Source: Bacteroidales bacterium UBA3824
GTDB lineage: Bacteria > Bacteroidota > Bacteroidia > Bacteroidales > UBA3824
Assembly (NCBI GenBank): GCA_002393195.1
Contig: DGIK01000026.1
Coordinates: 18,640 to 32,404 of the forward strand
Direction of reading: 5' to 3'
DNA: 13,765 nt
Shown here: piece by piece, positions 7,322 to 13,451 of the stretch
Layout: each line of letters begins with the position of its first letter
Numbering within the stretch: the first letter of the stretch is position 1
The notes under the pieces: model-generated
What the model was told of the DNA's origin: nothing
The model's input: only the letters and a program-made list of their open reading frames with translations
Database searches by the model: none
Made by a program: the position numbers and the translations under genes

Positions 7322-8770
7322 ATGCGCGTTACACATACAGAGTTGTTGGAGCAGATACGCAACCACGGTAAACTGACTACGAGACAGCAGGTTAGCCTGA
7401 CTGCCAAGTTGTCTATGCCGGCTATCTTGGCGCAGATTTCCTTTATCCTGATGCAATACATCGACGCTTCGATGGTGGGACATTTGGGCGCGGAATGTTC
7501 GGCGGCGGTTGGGCTCGTGAGCAGCACTACGTGGCTGTTTTTCGGGTTGACGGAGAGCCTTGTGTCTGGTTTTGCCGTGATGGTGGCTCACCGTATCGGC
7601 GCACGCGACAACAAGGGTGCTCGTAATGTACTTCGTCAGTCGCTCACTGTCTGCTTGTTGTGGGCGGTATTTTTGGCGGGCGTTGGGATGTTGATAAGCC
7701 CACATCTGCCGCATTGGCTCAATGGCGGCGAAGACATTGTGCCGTTGGCGTCGTCGTATTTTCTGATTTTTGCGGCTGGATTGCCTTTCTATCAGCTCGA
7801 CTATTTGGCGGCGAGCATGCTCCGAAGCAGCGGCAATGTAAAGGTGCCGAGCGTCTTGAATGTCATAATGTGCATTTTGGACGTTATTTTCAATTATTTC
7901 CTTATCAACAACTCCCACGAAATCACATTGTTTGGCACTAAATATCTGGTGCATTGCGCCGGGCTTGGTGTAACGGGTGCGGCGTTGGGGTCGTTGTTGG
8001 CGGTATTTGTAACGTCTATTGCGATGGCGTGGTACTTGTTTTTTAGGTCCAAGGATTTGCGCATCTGCGACGAGCGCGGGTCGTACAAGCCTGAACGCGA
8101 CAATATGCGCCGCGCCCTCAAAATCGCCATTCCAATAGGCGGCGAGCGTTCCATTATGAGCATAGCTTATACGACAATCATCGCCATCGTTGCGCCGCTT
8201 GGCAATGTGAGCCTTTCTGCCGATACATTGGCGGTAACGATAGAAGGACTTTGCTATATGCCCGGCTATGGCATCGCCGATGCTGCGACTACACTTGTGG
8301 GGCAGTGTGTGGGCGCGGGTCGCCGGAGGCTTGCGCGGAGTTTTGGCAGGATAACGGTGATTTCGGGTATGATTGTGCTTACTATAATGGCAGTCATAAT
8401 GTATCTGACGGCGCGTGTTGCAATGTCGCTGATGACCCCGGTGGACGAAATCATCGACCTCGGCGCCACGATACTCAGGATAGAGGCGTTTGCAGAGCCG
8501 TTTTTTGGAGCGGCGATCGTTTGCTACGGAGTATTTGTGGGGGCGGGCAGCAGCGTTGCGCCAATCGCCATCAATGTATCGTCGATGTGGCTCATCAGGA
8601 TTCCATTCTCATTCTTGATAGTAGGGTCGATGGGATTGACTGGCGTTTGGATTGTAATGGCAAGCGAACTCGCGGCACGTGGCGTCATTCACCTAATTTA
8701 CTTGCGCTCAGGACGCTGGCTCAACACCCAAGCTATGCGCGAAGCAATCGCAAAAAACCGCAAATTGTAG
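7322..8770 (+). CDS. MATE family multidrug/Na+ efflux transporter
   Basis: Inner-membrane antiporter of the MATE/NorM superfamily, exporting cationic drugs or metabolites in exchange for Na+ or H+; the substrate cannot be told from sequence. 482 residues, with about 12 hydrophobic segments arranged as two similar halves. The N-terminal half shows LSMPAILAQISFILMQYIDA and MVGHLGAEC, then TESLVSGFAVMVAHRIGARD, typical of family members. The second half has AIPIGGERSIMSIAYTTII, VTIEGLCYMPGYGIADAATT and LVGQCVGAGR. The start is ATG 7322, with AAAGGA about 5 nt upstream and a TATCTTTG box before that. Monocistronic; convergent with the methyltransferase gene after only 42 bp, in which no clear terminator is seen. 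Base composition is like the housekeeping genes, unlike the restriction unit beyond. Confidence 0.93.
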   Translation: MRVTHTELLEQIRNHGKLTTRQQVSLTAKLSMPAILAQISFILMQYIDASMVGHLGAECSAAVGLVSSTTWLFFGLTESLVSGFAVMVAHRIGARDNKGARNVLRQSLTVCLLWAVFLAGVGMLISPHLPHWLNGGEDIVPLASSYFLIFAAGLPFYQLDYLAASMLRSSGNVKVPSVLNVIMCILDVIFNYFLINNSHEITLFGTKYLVHCAGLGVTGAALGSLLAVFVTSIAMAWYLFFRSKDLRICDERGSYKPERDNMRRALKIAIPIGGERSIMSIAYTTIIAIVAPLGNVSLSADTLAVTIEGLCYMPGYGIADAATTLVGQCVGAGRRRLARSFGRITVISGMIVLTIMAVIMYLTARVAMSLMTPVDEIIDLGATILRIEAFAEPFFGAAIVCYGVFVGAGSSVAPIAINVSSMWLIRIPFSFLIVGSMGLTGVWIVMASELAARGVIHLIYLRSGRWLNTQAMREAIAKNRKL

Positions 8771-8812
8771 CTAATATAAAAATAAGGCGTCATATATCAA
8801 ACTATATAAAGA

Positions 8813-9868
8813 TTACGCAGTACGCGCTTGGACATCCAACACTTCGAAATCGTAGTCGGCTTTAATCGAGAACAAGTCTCCTTTAATGCCGTCAAGTTTA
8901 TTTTTGGAAGCATTGATAGCCAAATATGATTGGTCTATTCCAATCCATTTTCTATTGTTGCGCTGTGCCGCTGCCAATGTTGTTCCGCTACCGCAAAAAC
9001 AATCCAAAACTATGCTGTTTTCATTTGACGAGGTTTTTATTATCAAGTCAAGCATATCGGAATTTTTTTCGGTTGGGTAATCGGGGTATTGAGGATCTTT
9101 GTATTCCCAAATATCTTGAACACGTTTGCCTTCTCGCTCATCTGCATAAATGATTTTGCGAGGATTACCGTTGTTAGACCATTCTATCAAACCGTCATTG
9201 TCCCATTTTTCCAAAGTTTCAACGTCAGTTCTCCAATGTCTGCCGGCAGGAGGCAAAATGCCCTTAAAAGGTTCGTTGGATTTTCCATTAGAGGTTTCTC
9301 CTGGGGCGTGAATTGGTACTGTAGTATATCTTCGTCCGAACTTATCCTTTTTGGGGAATAGTTTTTCTAAATCTCTTTCTGTATATTTTTCTCTTGGTTC
9401 GTTCCAAATCGGATTGTTGGATTTAGTATAAAAAAGAATCAAATCTTTAATGTTGCCATATCCGATTCTATCAAAATTTTTGGGATTACATTTGACACGT
9501 GTAATGTCATTGCGAAAGTTTTCTATGCCAAAAACCTCGTCCATCATTACTTTTACGTAATGACCAATTTTATAATCAATATGTAAATAAATTGAGCCTT
9601 TGTCTGACAATAATTCTTTTATCAAAAGTAGTCTTTTTTTAAGATAGTCAATGAAATCTGTCCCTTTGAGTGTGTCAGTATAAGCAATATCGCCGCTACG
9701 CGAATTGCTGATTGTGGACGCTCTTCCGTTGGTTATTGTAAAATTGCTGCCGGTGGCAAAAGGAGGGTCTATGTAAACCAAATCAATTTTGCCGCGCAAT
9801 CCTTTTACATCCAAAAGATAACGCATACCATCGATATTATCCGCTTGTATGAGAATAGATTTCTGCAT
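8813..9868 (-). CDS. Type II DNA methyltransferase, beta class, probably adenine-N6
   Basis: Modification enzyme of a restriction-modification pair, protecting host DNA by methylating the recognition site. 351 residues. Motif order is beta-class: catalytic DPPF (34-37) near the N-terminus, a variable target-recognition region in the middle, then YPTEKNSDMLDLII (264-277) and the SAM-binding FCGSGTT (291-297) near the C-terminus. DPPF favours N6-adenine, but N4-cytosine cannot be excluded. The ATG at 9868 directly abuts the TAA of the preceding endonuclease gene (TAAATG), which suggests translational coupling. The gene is clearly AT-richer than its neighbours: for example 15 of 60 bases are G/C at 9541-9600, against 34 of 60 at 8041-8100 in the MATE gene, which suggests transfer. 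The recognition sequence is not predictable from what I can see. Confidence 0.92.
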   Translation of the reverse strand: MQKSILIQADNIDGMRYLLDVKGLRGKIDLVYIDPPFATGSNFTITNGRASTISNSRSGDIAYTDTLKGTDFIDYLKKRLLLIKELLSDKGSIYLHIDYKIGHYVKVMMDEVFGIENFRNDITRVKCNPKNFDRIGYGNIKDLILFYTKSNNPIWNEPREKYTERDLEKLFPKKDKFGRRYTTVPIHAPGETSNGKSNEPFKGILPPAGRHWRTDVETLEKWDNDGLIEWSNNGNPRKIIYADEREGKRVQDIWEYKDPQYPDYPTEKNSDMLDLIIKTSSNENSIVLDCFCGSGTTLAAAQRNNRKWIGIDQSYLAINASKNKLDGIKGDLFSIKADYDFEVLDVQARTA

Positions 9869-10651
9869 TTAAAGTTGATATAAAAATTCACGTAAAACCA
9901 ATGCACTCATAATGTTATAAGATTTATAGGTTTCTGTAATTTCCCTATACATCTTATTGTTGCCTTTGATATAAAGAACTCCATCAAGAATTGCAATTTT
10001 TTCTGCCTTGACTCTTTTGGCTTCAATCGTAGATATAGCATCATTAAATTGTGCATTCTGATGGCCACCGAAATCCGTAAGAAATTTTGCTTCGCCAATT
10101 ACATATTTTCCATTGAAACGACCCACGAAATCAAGACCTTTCTCTCTTTTGTAACCTAATTCTTCGCGAGCAAAATCCATCATTAATTTATCACTTCCAT
10201 CAAGTATTGCGTTGGCATCAGAAGAAAGAAAATCTTTTATGCCAACAGGTTGTATACCAAGGGCTTTTGATTTAAGCCAGTCTTTAAACATAGGACCAAT
10301 TTGTCTGTTGGTTTCTTTGGGTTCGCTACATCTTTCAAACAGTTTTGCCAATCCTAACTCGTACAATCTGCCACATATTCTGTTAATTGTTTTAGGGTTT
10401 CTAACAATGGCAGATTTATCTCTTTTGAGGTAGGCTATATAACTATCCTTTACAGGAAATAAGTCCAAATCCAAAAGGGCTTGAATCAACTGCACATTGT
10501 CTCTTTTATTGAACGCCTTTTCTACATTGTTCCAAATATCTGAATCAATGTCGCGAATACCCTCCGGAATGGTAGGGTACACACGAAACAAATCATCTAA
10601 ATACGAACGTTGATTTGCGTATTCGATACTTAGTTGTGTCCATCTGTTCAT
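9869..10651 (-). CDS. Probable type II restriction endonuclease (PD-(D/E)xK)
   Basis: Partner of the downstream methyltransferase, predicted to cleave DNA lacking the cognate methylation. 260 residues, soluble. The N-terminal half is helical and charged. The C-terminal half holds a candidate PD-(D/E)xK core: GLDFVGRFNGKYVIGEAKF, with D174, E187 and K189, followed by LTDFGGHQNAQFNDA. This block, together with the adjoining methyltransferase, is why I call it a nuclease. The conserved GGHQNAQF may place it near the Tsp45I-type enzymes, but that is from memory and tentative. The ATG at 10651 has a good SD (AAGGA, 10659-10663). A consensus -7 box lies only 19 bp upstream, so the leader is very short. 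Endonuclease-first order with an AT-rich bias is common in mobile restriction units. No separate controller (C) gene was found. Confidence 0.8.
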   Translation of the reverse strand: MNRWTQLSIEYANQRSYLDDLFRVYPTIPEGIRDIDSDIWNNVEKAFNKRDNVQLIQALLDLDLFPVKDSYIAYLKRDKSAIVRNPKTINRICGRLYELGLAKLFERCSEPKETNRQIGPMFKDWLKSKALGIQPVGIKDFLSSDANAILDGSDKLMMDFAREELGYKREKGLDFVGRFNGKYVIGEAKFLTDFGGHQNAQFNDAISTIEAKRVKAEKIAILDGVLYIKGNNKMYREITETYKSYNIMSALVLREFLYQL

Positions 10652-10670
10652 ATTACAATCCTTTTTTTTG

Positions 10671-10678
10671 CAAATTTA
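10671..10678 (-). promoter_or_regulatory. Restriction operon promoter -7 box (TAAATTTG)
   Basis: On the - strand TAAATTTG matches TAnnTTTG exactly. It ends 19 bp before the endonuclease ATG, so transcription would start almost at the SD (10659-10663). No convincing -33 TTTG is seen. Just upstream is a weak stem CCTA/TAGG (10688-10702) followed on the - strand by nine T, perhaps a poor terminator for the gene to the right. The rest of 10652-10809 is AT-rich spacer with a repeated AACATTAA and nothing else recognised. Confidence 0.6.
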
Positions 10679-10809
10679 AAAAAAAATCCTATAATGATTA
10701 GGTTATTAACATTAATTAAACATTAAGTTGATTCCCTTTTTCAATCATGTTTGTACCTCTATTTCAAATGTATAAGAATGAGGATAGAAATGAGGAAATT
10801 TATTACGCT

Positions 10810-11787
10810 TTAATACTCCGTCACCTCTTCGTAAGTGTCGTTTTCGGTGAGCATGTACGCCTTGCCGGGGCGTTTATGTAGCATCGGGAGGATTTCGGGA
10901 TGCTGGAAGGCGATGGTGTAGAGGTCGCTGTCGAGGTTGGCGTAGAAGTCGAGCGGCAAATTGTCCGATGTGCCTTTCACAAATTCTGATTCGTATTCCA
11001 AAAAATACCAACCCGAAAAATCGCCTTCGGGTTCGGCGCGGTACATATATGCAATCTTGTTGTTGTAATCCAAAACCCCCGACGAAACACGGCAGCCAAT
11101 CCTGTCGTCGTTCCAATCGGGCAGGGCGTCGCGTTTGGCGGCTTCGTAATCTTCCATTGCTTGGGTGTCCGTAGTACACTCGTAGGGATAATAATCGTCC
11201 AACGTCTCAAAATATTCGTTGCCACGGGCGAGACAGGCGCGTTGCCAGGCGAGGCCTTTGATGTCGAATGATGGTTCGAGGTAATGATTGTCAACGAGTT
11301 CCGATTCGTACAGCGGCACCACCATCATAAAATTGATTTCCTTGCCGTTGCCTACTATCTTATTGGCGACGTGGCAGAGGGTAACGCTATTGAGGTACGA
11401 AGAATAATGAAATGGCTTGTCGAATACTTTCAGGTAATTTTCGGAGACGGGACGGTTGCCATCAATGGCCTCTTTTACAATGGCTTGCAAGAGTTCCACA
11501 ATCCACGTTTCGTGTTTGTCGGATGATGATGAATAGTCCCAATTGTAAGGCACTCTGATGGCAAGTTCATAATACTTTTGCTGGCCAAAGTGTTTCATAT
11601 TGTAATTGCTAAAGCCTTGGGTAACAAGCACGTCGTTGTCAACAAGCAGAAATTCCACCTGTTGCTCCTCCATCGCAAATTCTGGCAGCGCGGCTATCTT
11701 GCGCCCGAACACTTCGCCGATGAAACTCCTGATGCCAAGGCTTTTGATGCCAATATTATCGTTTCCCTTTGAACCAAACAATCCCAT
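10810..11787 (-). CDS. SUFU + DUF2185 (Imm33-like) two-domain protein, immunity-like
   Basis: 325-residue soluble protein without signal peptide. Residues about 40-190 look like a suppressor-of-fused (SUFU) domain: YYELAIRVPYNWD (72-84), a hydrophobic middle segment around YSSYLNSVTLCHV, and NFMMVVPLYESEL (152-164). Residues about 230-315 look like DUF2185: RVSSGVLDYNNKIAYMYRAEP (233-253) and FSGWYFLEYESE (257-268). Both families are described as immunity proteins of bacterial polymorphic toxin systems, binding and neutralising a toxin in the cytoplasm. No toxin or secretion gene is visible here, so it may be an orphan immunity gene or have another role. It follows thrH by 14 bp on the same strand and is probably co-transcribed. 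The domain calls rest on pattern recognition and need a profile search. Confidence 0.72.
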   Translation of the reverse strand: MGLFGSKGNDNIGIKSLGIRSFIGEVFGRKIAALPEFAMEEQQVEFLLVDNDVLVTQGFSNYNMKHFGQQKYYELAIRVPYNWDYSSSSDKHETWIVELLQAIVKEAIDGNRPVSENYLKVFDKPFHYSSYLNSVTLCHVANKIVGNGKEINFMMVVPLYESELVDNHYLEPSFDIKGLAWQRACLARGNEYFETLDDYYPYECTTDTQAMEDYEAAKRDALPDWNDDRIGCRVSSGVLDYNNKIAYMYRAEPEGDFSGWYFLEYESEFVKGTSDNLPLDFYANLDSDLYTIAFQHPEILPMLHKRPGKAYMLTENDTYEEVTEY

Positions 11788-11801
11788 TTCTTTCTCTTTG
11801 T

Positions 11802-12404
11802 TTACTTTACGATGGTGAGCAGTTGCTGTTTGAGGCTGTCGAGGTCAGTGACGACAGGGTATTGCGGGAAGTCTGCCTTCACATTCTCTGGCGGACAGAA
11901 CAAGATGCCTTTATCTGCCTCGGCTATCATAGTCACGTCATTATAACTGTCGCCAAAAGCCACCACGTTGTACATCAACGACTTGAACGCCTGAACGGTC
12001 TTCCTTTTTGGGTCGCTCTGACGCAAATGGTAGTTGACGATGCGACCAGTGGAATCGGTTTCGAGGTTGTGGCACAGGAGGAACGGGTTTTCGAGTTTGT
12101 CCATCAACGGCTGAGCAAACTCCACAAAAGTGTCGCTCACGATGGCAAACCTCGTCGCCTGACGGATTTCCCTGATAAACTCCAACGCGCCGGGCAGCGG
12201 GTCAAGAGTATTGATAACATCCTGAATGTCACGTAGTTTGAGATTGTGCTTATCGAGGATTTCCAATCTGTATTTCATCAGTTGGTCATAATCCTTGATG
12301 TCGCGGGTAGTGAGTTTCAATTCCTCGATACCGGTTTTGAGCGCAACATTCACCCAAATCTCCGGCACAAAAACGCCTTCCAAGTCGGCACAAACAATCC
12401 ACAT
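11802..12404 (-). CDS. thrH: ThrH: phosphoserine phosphatase / homoserine phosphotransferase
   Basis: HAD-superfamily enzyme that dephosphorylates phosphoserine and can transfer the phosphate to homoserine, linking serine and threonine synthesis in the cytoplasm. 200 residues, the ThrH length. Motif I is DLEGVFVPEIW with nucleophile D7 and E9 where most HAD phosphatases have Asp; this DLEG form is characteristic of ThrH. Motif II is SDT (90-92), the motif III lysine probably K133 in DPKRK, motif IV GDSYND (151-156). TTRDIKDYDQLMK and CPPENV also match ThrH proteins. The start ATG 12404 is about 35 bp after a TATCTTTG promoter box. The downstream neighbour is the SUFU/DUF2185 gene; no other amino acid biosynthesis gene is in the window. 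Confidence 0.93.
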   Translation of the reverse strand: MWIVCADLEGVFVPEIWVNVALKTGIEELKLTTRDIKDYDQLMKYRLEILDKHNLKLRDIQDVINTLDPLPGALEFIREIRQATRFAIVSDTFVEFAQPLMDKLENPFLLCHNLETDSTGRIVNYHLRQSDPKRKTVQAFKSLMYNVVAFGDSYNDVTMIAEADKGILFCPPENVKADFPQYPVVTDLDSLKQQLLTIVK

Positions 12405-12439
12405 AATTTTTTTTAGTTTTTTGATTATTAATTACGCCG

Positions 12440-12447
12440 CAAAGATA
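12440..12447 (-). promoter_or_regulatory. thrH promoter -7 box (TATCTTTG)
   Basis: On the - strand TTATCTTTGCGGC contains a perfect -7 box. It sits directly after the U-tract of the esterase terminator, and the -33 position falls in that terminator's loop (no TTTG there). The predicted leader is about 30 nt and A-rich. The 13-base string TTATCTTTGCGGC recurs at the esterase promoter. Confidence 0.72.
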
Positions 12448-12452
12448 AGAAA

Positions 12453-12488
12453 AAAATCGCAAACGCCGTATCAGGCGAGAGCGATTTT
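12453..12488 (-). terminator. Rho-independent terminator of the esterase gene
   Basis: Outer stem AAAATCGC/GCGATTTT (12453-12460, 12481-12488), symmetrical AAA/AGA internal loop, inner stem CGCC/GGCG, loop GTATCA. On the - strand the stem is followed by a T7-rich tract (GCGATTTTTTTCTT), about 40 bp past the esterase stop. Confidence 0.85.
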
Positions 12489-12524
12489 CTTTTTATGCAG
12501 ATGTCTGGCGTACACGGTGCGTCT

Positions 12525-13253
12525 TTATCCTAACACCTTCCCCATAAAGTACCTAATCTGTGGTCGCCACCAGCACCAATCGTGAGCCACGTCGAATCCC
12601 CAATAATCGAACCAGGCGGGCACGCCGTGGTCGCGGAGGATTGTGTCGAGGCGGCGTGTGGAGGCGAGGAGGTCTTCCTCCCAATTGCCTTGACCACAGC
12701 ATACTATGATGCGGCGTTTGCGGTATTCGTCCCAATAATAATGGTCACGGGGCATCCATGTGAGGTAATCTTCGGGCGAATTGGAGTAAACAAGTTCGTC
12801 AGAATAATTGCCGAAAAAATAACTTGCGTGATACAGTCCGCTCTGCGCAATCAAAGTATCGAAAATGTCGGGTCGGCGGAAGAAAAAATTTGCGGAATGA
12901 AAACCGCCCATTGAGCAACCCGTAGAAATGATGTTGCCCTTGTCGCCAATCTCGTGAATGAGTTCGTCGCAGATGTAATGATACCACCTTTCGTGCTGTG
13001 CGATGCGGGCGTGGCAGTCCCAACTCCCAGAACTCCAAGTCTCTGGGTCGATGCTGTCGCAGCATACCAATCTCAAACGTCCGCTCTCGATGAAGTCCGA
13101 CAGCACGTCCACCATTCCAAAATTTTCGTAATCGAAAAACCTGCCGTTTTGCGACGGAAATACAAGCGCAGTCTTCCCCGCGTGTCCATAAACCTTGTAT
13201 TCCATATCGCGCCCAAGGTTTTGGCTGTAATGTTTTCTGTATTCTACTTTCAT
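12525..13253 (-). CDS. Alpha/beta-hydrolase, putative esterase (COG4947-like)
   Basis: Predicted cytoplasmic serine hydrolase of 242 residues, without signal peptide, related to the esterase D/antigen 85 group; the substrate is unknown. The nucleophile elbow is GCSMGG with S114. The oxyanion-side segment is LVFPSQNGRFFDYENFGM (30-47), and the probable catalytic histidine is H224 in DVAHDWCWWR. The acid is probably among the acidic residues around 192-203 (GQGNWEEDLL, RLD), not assigned with certainty. The MKVEYRKHYSQNLGRDMEYK start is typical of the family and supports ATG 13253. That ATG lies only 7 bp after a perfect -7 promoter box, implying a nearly leaderless mRNA. It has its own terminator and is probably monocistronic. 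Confidence 0.88.
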   Translation of the reverse strand: MKVEYRKHYSQNLGRDMEYKVYGHAGKTALVFPSQNGRFFDYENFGMVDVLSDFIESGRLRLVCCDSIDPETWSSGSWDCHARIAQHERWYHYICDELIHEIGDKGNIISTGCSMGGFHSANFFFRRPDIFDTLIAQSGLYHASYFFGNYSDELVYSNSPEDYLTWMPRDHYYWDEYRKRRIIVCCGQGNWEEDLLASTRRLDTILRDHGVPAWFDYWGFDVAHDWCWWRPQIRYFMGKVLG

Positions 13254-13260
13254 AATGCCG

Positions 13261-13268
13261 CAAAGATA
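13261..13268 (-). promoter_or_regulatory. Esterase promoter -7 box (TATCTTTG), adjacent to the start codon
   Basis: On the - strand TATCTTTG is followed by CGGCATT and then ATG (13253). Transcription usually begins a few bases after this box, so the 5' leader would be about 0-4 nt. The string TTATCTTTGCGGC is identical to that at thrH. No -33 TTTG is seen at the expected distance. Confidence 0.7.
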
Positions 13269-13322
13269 ATACTTTTAACGGAAAATCACCGCCTTTCGGT
13301 GGATTATTTTTTTGTAAACAAA

Positions 13323-13392
13323 AATTACCGTCAATTTTTCGTCAATTACCAAAAAAATAATTTTCGATAATTGATGGTAATTGACGGTAATT
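13323..13392. repeat. Inverted and tandem AATTGACGGTAATT repeats
   Basis: AATTACCGTCAATT (13323-13336) is an exact 14-bp inverted copy of AATTGACGGTAATT (13379-13392). A second nested pair is GTCAATTACC (13341-13350) with GGTAATTGAC (13376-13385). On the right arm ATTGATGGTA and ATTGACGGTA (13370-13389) form a tandem 10-mer. The spacer between esterase and the edge gene (13254-13451) is almost filled by this and the GC hairpin beside it. Confidence 0.85.
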
Positions 13393-13406
13393 CTCGTTCC
13401 CCAACC

Positions 13407-13422
13407 GCCGCCGCAAGGCGGC
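13407..13422. repeat. GC-rich hairpin GCCGCC-GCAA-GGCGGC
   Basis: Perfect 6-bp GC stem with a GCAA (GNRA-type on the + strand) loop, about 30 bp past the stop of the leftward edge gene. No U-tract follows on the - strand (GGTTGGGG), so it is not a classical terminator for that gene. On the + side T-rich sequence follows (AATTTCCGTGTTTT). It could be part of a dispersed intergenic element together with the repeats to its left. Confidence 0.65.
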
Positions 13423-13451
13423 AATTTCCGTGTTTTCTGTGTTTTTCGTAG

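Noticed and set aside
7157..7954. Long - strand frame (265 codons) covering the divergent spacer and the start of the MATE gene
   Set aside because: It overlaps the promoters and 5' half of a clear MATE gene, and its composition is Arg/His/Gln-rich with no recognisable domain.
8771..8812. Terminator between the convergent MATE and methyltransferase genes
   Set aside because: The 42-bp spacer is AT-rich but shows no stem with a U-tract.
8813..11787. A single new defence island formed by the restriction pair and the SUFU/DUF2185 gene
   Set aside because: Proximity is the only link. The SUFU gene pairs with thrH, has the flanking composition and not the AT-rich one, and no further defence or toxin gene is present.
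12799..13263. - strand 154-codon frame overlapping the esterase
   Set aside because: It is another frame of the esterase gene, whose catalytic motifs and conserved start are clear.
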